A stretch of DNA of 64,000 nucleotides from Telopea speciosissima. Its lineage: Eukaryota; Streptophyta; Magnoliopsida; Proteales; Proteaceae. The translations under genes and the position numbers were made by a program. The stretch is from the NCBI RefSeq assembly GCF_018873765.1, contig NC_057926.1:868001-932000 (forward strand), written 5' to 3'. Every line of letters starts with the position of its first letter. Position 1 is the stretch's first letter. Below the pieces are notes generated by a model. It was not told the origin of the DNA. It saw nothing but the letters and a program-made list of their open reading frames with translations, and searched no databases. Positions 33,670-43,610 of this stretch are shown in pieces.

Positions 33670-34242
33670 ACATGGTACCTAGCTAGCTAAAAATATTTTG
33701 TTTTCTTCTCTGTTTGATCCTTGGAACAATAAATTATACTTGCATAGGAAATACATAATATATAAAGAAATAAAGGTAATGGTGTTTTTGAAGGAGATTT
33801 GTATCTCGTGATGTTTCACAGTTGTTGTCTATCATGTTCTCATTCTGGATACGATGAATCAAATGATGAAAGGCAGTGCTATTTCCTTATCTGTGTTCAA
33901 CTATGCCACTATCTTAGGAATTTTTATCCTCTCAGGTTCCTATAGGGTTTTATAAGTTTGTTCTCCAAAATACTTTTCCAATATCTTTTGTGCTCATCTA
34001 AAGTCACTGCAATAAATGGATTTCTATATATTGGATCACCATGGTTGAAGGAAAACTCGATCTTTTTTTTAGTATTAGATCTTGAGAAAATGTTGAAATG
34101 GACTATTTTTTGTCATTGGATATATAACATAGCCTTTGAGTTGGAACTTTTTTTTTTTGGGGTGAAAAAAGAGTTGGAACTTTGAGGAATAGCTCTAAAT
34201 ATTACATTTTAAGTACGGGGGGAAAACATCACCCAAGCTTTT
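33670..34242. other. FAO 3' UTR and flank (duplicated at 40606-41539)
   Basis: It includes AATAAATTATACTTGCATA (possible polyadenylation context at about 33728). Much of it recurs after the FAO relic at 40361 in the same order, for example GTTCTCATTCT, GGCAGTGCTATT and TTAGTATTAGATCTTGAGAA. Confidence 0.75.
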
Positions 34243-34363
34243 GTACTACAAGAAAAGGGTGCATCGACAATACTAAGGCGGAGCTTTTAGCGGTGATATT
34301 CTTTACTAATGCCAAATAATAACCTTTTGGGGTCATAAAAATATATCACCACTATATAGGCAG
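34243..34363 (+). mobile_element. CACTA-type transposon terminus
   Basis: TACTACAAGAAAAGGGTGC at 34244 resembles the CACTACAAGAAAA end of plant CACTA elements. It is followed by subterminal GGCGGAGCTTTTAGCGG-type repeats. The same segment is present at 41540-41655 after the FAO duplicate. The other end and transposase are not visible. Confidence 0.6.
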
Positions 34364-34374
34364 ACCATAACATA

Positions 34375-34545
34375 GGATTTTCATCCTCTCAAGTTCAGTT
34401 CACTGCCCAGTGCACCTTTAAAGTGCATCGAATAGTGGCCACTGCACTTGGGAGGATAAAAATCCAATGCACAAGTGAGGTGCACCATCTGATGCACTTC
34501 AAAGGTACATTGGGCAGTGCATCACACTTTAGAGGATAAAAATTC
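34375..34545. mobile_element. MITE family D, intact copy with 10-bp duplication
   Basis: The 171-base inverted repeat has ends GGATTTTCATCCTCTCAAG and TTTAGAGGATAAAAATTC. Flanks are CCATAACATA (34365-34374) and CCATAACGTA (34546-34555), matching at 9 of 10. Internal motifs CACTGCCCAGTGCACC and GGGCAGTGCATC pair. Confidence 0.85.
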
Positions 34546-34668
34546 CCATAACGTATATAACGGTGGTAAAAATAAATTGTTATTAGATATAAGTAATCCG
34601 CGGTCAAATAACCTAAACTAAAGCAACAATATAATATTTACCACTGCCAGATAGCCTAAACTAAAAGG

Positions 34669-34850
34669 ATCCAAATCCTCTACTGCCGAGCTGCCCGGCA
34701 AGACCGTGCTGCCTAGACATGGTGCTGCACGCAATGACCGCCTTACCCCCACTCGGGCGCTTGGGCAGGGATAAGGTGGACATTGCGCGCAGCACCATGT
34801 CTAGGCAGCACGGTCCGGCAGGACAGCTCGGCAGTAGAGGATCCAAATTG
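34669..34850. mobile_element. MITE family A, copy 6 (full length) with exact 11-bp duplication
   Basis: This is the best copy. The left arm is ATCCAAATCCTCTACTGCCG and the right arm ends CGGCAGTAGAGGATCCAAAT. AAACTAAAAGG occurs on both sides (34658-34668 and 34851-34861). The arms pair over nearly the whole 182 bases (CTGCCCGGCAAGACCGTGCT against AGCACGGTCCGGCAGGAC), around a centre near GGGCGCTTGGGCAGGG. The RNA would form a long GC-rich hairpin. Confidence 0.92.
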
Positions 34851-34861
34851 AAACTAAAAGG

Positions 34862-35273
34862 GGTTCCCTATTACCCCAACTAAAATTAATATAATACTGG
34901 GATATTTGACTATATAGTAATGGTTATCACAACTGGCATGAAATTTGACAATCAATGGCGTAACAATAAATGCTATAATGATCAAAATGATAAGATTTCC
35001 CCAAAAAGGCTGAAATACAAGATGAGTGCATGAAATTGTAGTTAAATGTCAGAAGTATCTAAAATCTGATTTAACAACATGCCCCTATTGGTGCAAAAAA
35101 TGCGAGCATGCATGGGCATGAACCTATGATGAAAGAAAACCATTGGAAATGATTCCTACAGTTTTGAAATAACAAAATAGATAGTGTTAATAAGGTCAAA
35201 AAACTGAAGCTAAGCTTAATTATCATAAAATGACCAAAATGCCCATGTAGGGCAACAATGCACGGGATATGCC
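34862..35273. repeat. Degenerate interspersed repeat, related to 11842-11935
   Basis: 34975-35065 aligns with 11842-11935. There is no coding sequence. Confidence 0.5.
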
Positions 35274-35281
35274 AAGTACCA

Positions 35282-36102
35282 TAAGGGTGTCAATTTGGGA
35301 CCGGAACTGGGAACCGTCCCAATACCGTCCCGCTAAAACCCGATACCGGATAGTCCCATTAGTAAATGGGACGGTACTGGTATCTAATTTTGGTACCGAA
35401 TGATAAATGGGACGGGATAGTTCTGGGATGGGATTCCCAATGGTACCAGTACCAAAATACCAATTGGGTACCGGATGGTACCGAAACTGCTAGTACCGTT
35501 TAAAAAGAAAAGAGTATATAAGATCTTTTTTTAAAAATAAAAAAAAGGGTATAAGAATTACGACTCATTAGGGTTTCACTAATTGCCTTTTGAATACGAA
35601 GAGGAACAACAGGTCAACAGCCGTAGCTTGAAGTCTCTCCTCATAGAACCTGCTACAGTGCTACTCCCTCGACCAACTACATCTACCAGGTTATTCCTTT
35701 TTGCACAACGGGATTCTTCCATTTTATAGGACTTCTCTAGATTTAAAAAAATGAGAAGCTTATTACATGTGATCTTAGGGAGTTTGAAGAAGTAAAACTA
35801 TGATTTCATAATTTAAGTTGTTTTATAAAAAGCAGTAGACAACTTAGATTTCATGATAGTGAAAAAATTCCACAACACTAATAAACCCATCTCGTTAGAA
35901 ACAATTAAACTTCTTCTCCCTTGTTCTACAATGCCTAGAACCGTTTAAGAACCAATACCGTCCCATCCCGCTAGTAATCGGGACTGGGATCTAGGTTTGG
36001 TCCCGTTAACTAAATGGGACGGTACTGGGATTGGCACTTTTGGTACCGGTACCGGTACCGTCCCGTCCCAAATACCGGGAACCGTCCCAATTGACACCCT
36101 TA
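35282..36102. mobile_element. hAT-like non-autonomous element with exact 8-bp duplication
   Basis: The termini are TAAGGGTGTCAATT and AATTGACACCCTTA, perfectly inverted. AAGTACCA flanks at 35274-35281 and 36103-36110, the 8-bp duplication typical of hAT. Subterminal GGGAC/GTCCC and GGTACC motifs repeat many times, as in hAT transposase-binding arrays. The central 35560-35720 segment has leader-like sequence (TTAGGGTTTCAC) and could be captured host DNA. No transposase is present. Confidence 0.92.
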
Positions 36103-36189
36103 AAGTACCATATCAATGTGCAGTATTTTGCTTTGAAACATGTTTATAAATATTAAAAGTCAAGAAGTAGCTTTTGCACCAGTGATCAA

Positions 36190-36262
36190 ATTCTTACTCT
36201 CAATTCATGAAATTTGAGTAATAAAACCCCTGCCAACAACAACAACTCAGTCACATCCCAAT
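36190..36262 (+). repeat. Au-SINE-like 3' segment
   Basis: AACAACAACAACTCAGTCAC, then ATCCCAATCAAATGGGGTTGGC and TACATGAATCC, is the forward copy of the repeat at 28858-28922. Confidence 0.55.
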
Positions 36263-37140
36263 CAAATGGGGTTGGCTACATGAATCCTTTCAAAACAAAG
36301 TAGGGAAAACAGAGATCCACACACAAAGGGAAAGGAAAGTAAGGGGAATGAAAAATAAAAATGAAGAAATGAGATAAGAAAATGGAGAAATAGAAAATGA
36401 AGAATGGTCAAGCATGCATGTAAAAAAAAAGTGTACATAATAATCTGACTTGATGATATACATCATATATACAGAGAAAAGTGATTCCCTAACTCAAACA
36501 AAATGTACATTATAACATATATGCCCTAATTATGAAAAATAAGAAATATGCTAAACAAATTTTAAAAAAGATATCACAGCGCATGATTTGAACTTATATT
36601 ATCAGGGTAAATAGTGAATCATAGCATATTACGTGATCATAAGTAGCAAGCATGCATTTTTCTGCATTTTTTTGGATATTTTTTTAATTAAAACTAGTAA
36701 ATGACATATATGTCCTAAAGGGGATGAGCATGGCATAAACATGTAATCAGAGGAAAACTAAGCTTAAAATGGTAAGAAATAGTGAAAGGTACATCATATA
36801 TATTTCTTGGGATTTTTTTCCGAGATATTTTCCGTTTTTAAGTAAAAGACCAAAATACCCATTCAAAGGGTAAATTTGTAGAATTGTTCGCCCGAATTTT
36901 AAGTAAAAAGACCAAAATACCCTTTAAAACTAGTAATTTTAATTTGTAAATTTGTAGAATTGTAGCTCAAATGGAGACATTCCAAATGGTCAAAGTGTTA
37001 ATTGAGGGGTATTTGCTTTACCAAAAAAAAAATTGAGGGGTATTTGACGAATTTTAAAAAAATCATAGAAAAGGCCAAAAGGGGGATGAAGCTGCTGTAA
37101 GTTTTAAATGAAAGAGGGGGAAGAAGGCTGCCAGGGGAAT
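36263..37140. repeat. Degenerate repetitive DNA
   Basis: Short direct repeats recur, such as GACCAAAATACCC (about 36848 and 36911), AAATTTGTAGAATTGT (about 36871 and 36950) and TTGAGGGGTATTTG (36998 and 37032). It is probably old LTR-type DNA. No genes. Confidence 0.45.
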
Positions 37141-37500
37141 TTTTTCACACCTCTAATGGTCAACCGTTTGCCCTCCATTTGAAGGTGGTCTTACAGGCAA
37201 AATAAAGGCCAAAACCCGGTTTATCACCCCAAATTCGGGCTTCCAGGGGTATGGGCCGGCCCACTGGGTCATACAGGGTCTGACGAACGGGCCTAAAGGT
37301 GTCAACTCGTGGAAATAAAGGGCAATGGCCATGTATGGGCCGGGCTGTCCATGCACAAAGCGTGAGCTGGCCCGCACCTTGCGGGGTAAAGCAAGGCCCA
37401 TGTGTGTGGGTCTGGCCGTGTGCCTTGTGCGCAGGGTCGGCGCGTGCACCTGTACGCGTGGCACGCCTGGCATTGGATGGGTATTTTTTGTATTTTTTTA
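37141..37500. other. GC-rich non-coding island
   Basis: 37200-37475 is markedly richer in G+C than its flanks, with many CG and GGCC/GGGCC motifs. Overlapping ORFs on both strands (such as 37153-37528 minus) come from composition; none shows a known domain. Confidence 0.4.
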
Positions 37501-37544
37501 AACTTTTTTTAAATGGTTTAAAATTCAAACACTAATATCTTTTT

Positions 37545-38831
37545 GAGTGACTGGTCGCAGCGCGACAAGCATTTTCGTTAAGCGTGACACTAAACACAAC
37601 ATTTTAATCCGAGCCGTTTATTTTTTTTGAACGAAATTTTAACCGTTAATTGTGTTGATTGTACAATTTTATGGAAACCAGGTATGACCTCCTACTGCCG
37701 GTTATGAGAAACTGGCTAAGACCTCCTACTGCCGGTTAAGATCTCTAATCCCCTAAGCTACCGGGTATGACTTACCCTTTACTGAAATCGACTTCCAGAA
37801 ACACCCATTTCCCAAAATCTACCAAAACACTGTAAAACGAAACGGAACTCCTCACCGACGTTCCCCCATTTATTCGATTCTCACAGGCGTCGGCGGAGAT
37901 GGAGATATATCATTAGCAAGTATCCCTTATTTGCTGTTCTCTTTCTCTCTACATATATATTACACTCTCTTTCCCTCTGTTTTAGAGTTTATTTTTTTGT
38001 TGTTTTAGGGTTTTTTGGTGCTAAATTTTACCCATCTTGGGTTAATAGAAGAGAGAAGATAGGCTGACATAGGGGTTTAGCAGCGGGATTTCTCTCACCG
38101 AAACCAGTCTTGACGGATTTATCATTATTCTCTTATCCCAATTCTCCACTACAAGTAATTTTATTTATCTCTTCCATTTAAGTTCCGAATCATATAGAAA
38201 TTATGTCTCTTTAGCTATTGTATTGTCGTATGAGGTATTTCCTAATAGGCCTTTCCTTGTGAGGTAGTTCCATAGCCCACAATGTACAACCGTTTCTTTC
38301 CTTTCCATCCATTAGGAAATGGGGTTCTATGCATGCCTTCTTTTGTTAAGAAATCAGTCTGTATCAGTGCAAAAGAATACAAAGAAGCAATTTGAAGCTT
38401 AGTTACAAATAAGGATATCATAAACATCTGATATATGAACAATCACTTCAATAGAGGAAGAAAGATCGCCAGGAAAGGAATAAACATCTAACCTTCATAT
38501 ACCGACATTTTACCGATGAGAGACAGAAGAAGGATCGCCAGAAAACCAACACTTTCCAAACCAAAACTAGAGATCGCGAGCTTTGTTTGTCGATTCCAAC
38601 TTTTTTTTTTTTCTTTTCAATATTTGACAATTCCCTCTGGTATCTCCGGTAAAGGGTTTTTTTTTTTTTTTCAAAATTTTACCGGTTAAGAAAATTGCAT
38701 TTAGCCTGTTTACCTGTCAGTTGTATGAACGATTAAGATTGCCCCGGTTAAATCTCAACGGTTGAAATTTAACCGTTGCGTTTAGTGTTGCGCTTATCCC
38801 ACTTTATCGGTCACGTTGTGACTTTTTCTCC
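37545..38831. mobile_element. Pack-MULE-like element with exact 9-bp duplication
   Basis: TATCTTTTT flanks at 37536-37544 and 38832-38840. Terminal inverted similarity: left GAGTGACTGGTCGCAGCGCG; right-end reverse complement GGAGAAAAAGTCACAACGTG. Deeper in, TAAGCGTGACACTAAACACA pairs with TAAGCGCAACACTAAACGCA. The interior (37790-38450) has leader-like sequence with a CT-rich stretch and TTTTAGGGTTTTTTGG, suggesting a captured gene 5' region. A unit ending GACCTCCTACTGCCGGTTA is repeated at about 37686 and 37720. No transposase. Confidence 0.85.
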
Positions 38832-38840
38832 TATCTTTTT

Positions 38841-39607
38841 AACAGTGTGGCTGATTTTGAAGAGACACATATCATCACGAAACATTTCTAGAGTACTTTC
38901 CATCCGTACAACGATCTTGGCCAGATTTTACTAGAAAAGTATAAGAAAATGGCACAAAAAATGAGGGATTGTAGAATGATGTTTCACATTGATCGATATC
39001 GGATTTGAATAGAATTTTATGCACATGTTAAAACAGACAAATAAGGTCATTTGAGGGATTTCGGGATCGGGAGGTCTGGATACCTAGAAAATGCCAAGGC
39101 CAAAAATGATCGTTTTCTCACTAGATAAGAACCAAACGACATGGGAGTTGAATGAAAGGCTCAAAATAGATAGATAAATTCATCCTCAAAGTTTTGGCTC
39201 AAATCAGGAAGGTTCAGATAGCGAGAAAAATACCAAGGGTAAAACGCTCATGTTTACTTTAAATGGCAACTGAATTTCGTCGTATTCCAACGAAATTTTA
39301 TGCACATGTTCAAAACAGCTATATGAGACTACATCAAAAGATTTTGGCTCAAATCGAGGTGGTTTAGATACCGAGAAAATACTAGGGCAAAATTATCATT
39401 TTCACAAACGATGTTCTAGAAGTTTTGACATTATTTGGGAAGGTTTGGGTGTAGAAATAATACGAAGGGTAACATAGTAGTTTTTATTATTTAGTCACCA
39501 TGGGAGAAAGCTGGGCCCTGATCATCATTGTCGGGATGTTCTCCTAAAAAATATTCAAAGTTTGAACTCATGGACCATCGAAGTTTAAATCTAATTGCCT
39601 ACGGACA
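38841..39607. other. Repetitive non-coding DNA
   Basis: Motifs such as GAATTTTATGCACATGTT / GAAATTTTATGCACATGTTC (about 39010 and 39293) and TTTTGGCTCAAATC (about 39192 and 39342) are directly repeated. Probably an old retroelement UTR; not identified. Confidence 0.4.
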
Positions 39608-39615
39608 ACCACTAC

Positions 39616-40200
39616 TAAGGGTGTTCAAAAAACCCGGCTAGCCCGAGCCCGCCCTAAGCCCGGACAGGGCTGGGCCAGGCCTGGGGATAAGCAAGGGTCA
39701 GGCTGGGTTTGATATTTGCATGGCCCTGGCAGGGTCGGGTCGGGCCTGGGTTGAGGCCTCGACCCTAGCGGGGCCAGCCCAACCCTGTATTATATAATAT
39801 ATATTTATAAAAATTAATGAATGTGCTTTGGTGCAAAGGTCAACGTTTCTTTATTGTGACCAAGTGGTCTATGATTCGAGTCTTGAAACAGCCTCTTTAC
39901 CAAAAATTTCACTTTTTTATAGCCTGGGCTTTGTTAGTACCAGAACTCAATGGGCCAAGATCTTCAGTGTCAATTAGGGCCAGGCCGGGCTTGGGAAAAC
40001 TCTGCAAGTGTCGAGCTAGGTTGAGGGTATGCTTGGCCCTGGTAGGGTCGGGCTTGGTAAAACCCTGCAACGGTTGGGCTGGGTTGAGGGTATGCTTGGC
40101 CCTAGCAGAGCCTGGTTGGGCTTGGGTTTAGGTTAAGGCTCCTAGGGTTGTGCTGGGGTTTAGGACAAGCCCGACACAGCCCGGCCCATTAACACCCCTA
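39616..40200. mobile_element. hAT-like non-autonomous element carrying a tRNA-like stretch
   Basis: The ends are TAAGGGTGTTC and TTAACACCCCTA. ACCACTAC (39608-39615) and ACCACTAT (40201-40208) match at 7 of 8. Both arms are crowded with GGGCTGGG/GGCCAGGC motifs. The A/T-rich centre (39830-39915) has a B-box-like TATGATTCGAGTCTTGAAAC, suggesting a tRNA or SINE fragment inside. Confidence 0.82.
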
Positions 40201-40360
40201 ACCACTATAGTCTTCGTGCAATCTTTCGTGAATGTTCAAGAATTATAAGATTAAGTTTTCTTAGGCATACAATGACATGGTCTTTCGTGATCAGGTTTTG
40301 TGCATATCCGAGAGTGATTGTCTCGAGTCCTTGCAACCACCGTCTTCCATGACTGTCGTG

Positions 40361-40605
40361 TGATCATTTGCTCTGCCAACCAAATAGGAAGTTGTAGGAT
40401 GGGAGTGGACCCTGAAGAGTCTGTGGTGAACCAAAGGGGGAAGACATGGGAGGTGGAGGGTCTGTTCCTTGCAAACATAAGTGTATTTCCTACGATGTTG
40501 GGTGTGAATCCGATGGTCACGGTCTAGGCCATCGCTTATTGCACTACTCACTCAGTTCTTGATGTTCTTTTGCGGAAGAAGAGTCAAAAGTTAGCTGAAT
40601 ATATT
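40361..40605 (+). pseudogene. FAO relic 1: 3' end of exon 3
   Basis: In frame it encodes GSCRMGVDPEESVVNQRG, then GVNPMVTV and the FAO tail. It begins abruptly within HQMGSCRMG (HQIGSCRMG here) near 40370; everything upstream is missing. TAG at 40528 replaces the CAG codon after NPMVTV, and the normal stop is displaced. Nucleotide identity to 33440-33669 is high, and the homology continues through the 3' flank. It cannot make an enzyme. Confidence 0.9.
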
Positions 40606-41539
40606 TTTCTTCTCCATTTGATCCTCAGAACAATAAATTATACTTGCATATATATATATATAAGGAAATAAAGGTGGTGGGGTTTTTTTTTTTTTTAGGG
40701 AAAGGAGATTTGTATTTCATGATGTTTCACGGTTTTTATTTGTCATGTTCTCATTCTAGATACAATGAATTAAATGATGAAGGGCAGTGCTATTGCTTTA
40801 TCTGTGTTCGACCATGCCACTATCTTAGGGTTCACAAACCCCTATATTATTTTAGTATGTTCTCCAAAATACTTTCTCGATATCTTTTGCTCGTATCTTA
40901 GGGGTGTCAATCGGTCGAGCTCGGTCGAGCCTACCTGGGCCTCACGGTACTTAAAGCTTGCACCGTGACCGCCCTTTTATATAATCAGGTTGAGTTGGGC
41001 TTGAACGGGCTCAGTTGGGCTCGTTATATAATCGGGTCTTAAATGGTGTAGATTTGGGCTATGGGTCTATTTAAATCTAAACGGGCTTTAAACGGTGCAG
41101 TAGAATTATAATTCCCGAAAAAAAACAAATCAAACTAGTAATGACAAGGAATCGAATTGAACCCAAAGAAATCCAACTCGAAGTAGACTCTATCAAGTGC
41201 TCAACAAAATCTGATATTGAAGACAGATTATGAAAGAGAAAATTTTCAATTGAACAATCCTATGGACAGGATTGAAATAAACATCACCAATCTATCAAAA
41301 TCAATCAGTCCTAGTAAGATTAGGATATTGTAATTAATCCATAAATTCTAAAATTGAAACACACAATCTAAGGAAAACTCGGTCCTTTTTTTAGTATTAG
41401 ATCTTGAGAAAAAGTTGATAGGGGCTGTTTTTTGTTGTTGGATATATAACGTAACATTCAAAGAGTTGGATCTTTGAGGAATAGCTCTGAATATTACATT
41501 TTAAGTAAAGGTAAAAGTCTTACCCGAGCTTTTGTACTA
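40606..41539. repeat. Duplicate of the FAO 3' flank, interrupted by a hAT-like end
   Basis: Homologous to 33670-34242. At 40899 the match is broken by TAGGGGTGTCAATCGG and G-rich subterminal repeats (to about 41115), a hAT-like left end. Homology resumes at about 41373 (GGAAAACTCGGTCC). Confidence 0.75.
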
Positions 41540-41655
41540 CAAGAAAAGGGTGCATCGTCAACACTAAGGTGGGGCTTTTAGCGATGATATTCTATTACAG
41601 ATGCTAAATATTAACCTTTTGGGGCCATAAAAGAATATCACCACTATATAGACGA
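41540..41655 (+). mobile_element. CACTA-type terminus, duplicate copy
   Basis: TACTACAAGAAAAGGGTGCATCG at 41542 and the following GGGGCTTTTAGCGATGATAT mirror 34243-34363. Its presence in both places shows that it was there before the FAO segment duplicated. Confidence 0.6.
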
Positions 41656-41723
41656 CCTTAGTATATGTACGTGGCCGTGGTAGTTTTGAAAGCTTATATA
41701 ACTTAGTTGTGTTTCTTTTTTAG

Positions 41724-43198
41724 GTGGATGAGAAGAATGAGAACTCAAGCTCTTGGCTATTGTGGACCAGATCCTGACTTTGTGAGCCAAATTCAACGAA
41801 TTAAAAAACCCAAAGATGAAGACAAAGAGCAAGAAGTGCTCTTTGGACCTCTTTATAAAGGGCTAGTTGATCTGACACACCTAAGGGAAGTTGTAGCAAA
41901 AAGACTCGGAAGGTCTGGATTTCCAACGTCAACAATTAATTGCTTAGACAATAGATCTCCATCTTTATCGTCTCCTTCTTTAACTATCCAATATGATGCA
42001 GTAGTTGTGGGTTCTGGCAGCGGTGGTGTTGTTGTTGTTAGTGTTCTTGCAAAAGCAGGATACAAAGTATTGGTCTTAGAGAAGGAAAATTACTTTGCCA
42101 GTAGCAACCTATCAATTCTTGAAGGACCAACACTGGATAAAATGTACCTTAGTGGTGCAAGGATGGGAAAAAATAGAGTACGATGGAGACATGGTTGGTG
42201 GACATGGTGGAATCTAGGAATAGAGTAATTCTTCCAGATTGCAATGCCTTCAAAGTCTTACGAGAGAAAGAAATGGAGAAACCGAAATACTGCAACTGGG
42301 GTGGTCTTTGAATTCAACAATGGATCCCGAAAAGATATCTATGTGGTGGAGTGTAAGGTAACGATCATAGCTTGTGGTGCTACGAGCACACCAACGTTGT
42401 TGAAAGGAAGTGGATTGACGAACACTAACATCAGAAAAAACCTCCATCTTCATCATGTGGTAATGGCATGGGATACTTTCCTAATTCAATTTGTTCAAAT
42501 AGTTGGTCTGCAAAAGATAAGAAGAGTTATGAAGGACCTATATTGATAGCAATGTCATCAATAGTTGCAAATTTTGAGGGATCTGTCTATGGTTCAATCG
42601 TACAAACACCGTCCTTGCACCCTGGAATGTTCTCCACGTTGATGCCTTGGATTTCTGGTCTTGACATCAAAGAAAGGATGTGCAAGTTCTCAAGGATAGG
42701 TCATATATTTACACTGGCAAGGGATAAAGGTTCAGGCATTGTGGACTAAACAAACTCATTTAGTATGAAATGGAACCCAGTGATGAAGAGAACTTACAGA
42801 GGGGATTGGAGAAGATTCTTCAAATTTTGGCAACAACAAGAGCTGAAGAGATTGGAACACTTCACTGCAAAGGAAAAAAAAAATTGACTGTGAAGCAAGC
42901 AAGCAAACAAGAATTTGAGATTTTTATGAAAGAGAAAAGTAGTCGAAAACTGAGAAACTTGTTAGGAACAATATGTTCAGCTCACCAAATGGGAAGTTGT
43001 AGGATGGGACTCAACCCAAAGTAGTTTGTGGTAAATCAAAGGGGAGAGACATGGGAGGTGGAGGGACTATTTATGGCAAATTCAAGCGTGTTCCCAATGG
43101 CACTTGGTGTGAATCTGATCGTCATTGTCCAGTCCATTACTTACTGTATTGCTCAATCAGTTCTCAAAGTTCTTAGGAGGAAGTTGAGTACTATATAA
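41724..43198 (+). pseudogene. FAO relic 2: exon 3 with internal deletion
   Basis: After an intact-looking acceptor (TTTTTTAG, ending 41723) the sequence follows FAO exon 3: ALGYCGPDPDF, VVVGSGSGGVVVVSVLAKAG, then a jump near 42150-42185. The jump deletes about 370 bases that in FAO encode GSTVGGGSTINWSAS through the Cys-rich HYCGWCC region. Further damage includes a frameshift in the first 40 bases, frameshifts near 42470 and 42770, and stops near 42746 and at 43021. The NPMVT motif has become NLIVI. No copies of exons 1-2 were seen upstream. Codon-level similarity shows it was once a coding tandem copy. Confidence 0.92.
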
Positions 43199-43290
43199 GA
43201 TAAATTATCTTCTAAGCCCAATCCGATGTTTTTAAATTTGCCAAAAATAATGTGCTGGTGTATTATCTTTGAATCTTTATTAACCGATAT

Positions 43291-43597
43291 TGAGTTCTTC
43301 TTGATATAGGTCCCTATCTCTATAGTTATTACATGTCACAGTCTCCTATTGTTATCGCATGTGTTGCTGGCCGAAGTCTCCTATCATTATTCCGTGTGTG
43401 CTTACTGAGTCTACTCAGTCTCCTACTGTTATCACATGTTATTATTTTATGCATTGTGGGCTTCTATTGTAATTCAATCTTTAAACTCCAACATCATCAA
43501 GATCTCCTCTCTTGTATAGTAGACTAGGGGTTCTCACATATTGTATAAAATCTCTCTTTGAGATCATTATCATAATGGAAAATCATTTATATTAACA
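43291..43597 (+). repeat. 5' LTR of Ty1-copia element
   Basis: It ends with CA at 43596-43597, directly before the primer-binding site. It is A/T rich and has TCTTGTATAGTAG-type text near 43513. The 5' boundary is estimated (TGAGTTCTTC at 43291), because I could not find a matching 3' LTR. Confidence 0.55.
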
Positions 43598-43610
43598 TGG
43601 TATTAGAGCC
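43598..43610 (+). other. Primer-binding site (initiator tRNA-Met type)
   Basis: TGGTATTAGAGCC matches the TGGTATCAGAGCC site of plant copia elements with one change. Confidence 0.85.

Noticed and set aside
37153..37535. Overlapping ORFs of 78-122 residues on both strands
   Set aside because: They arise from a locally GC-rich tract with few stop codons; no domain, no splice context, and composition explains them.
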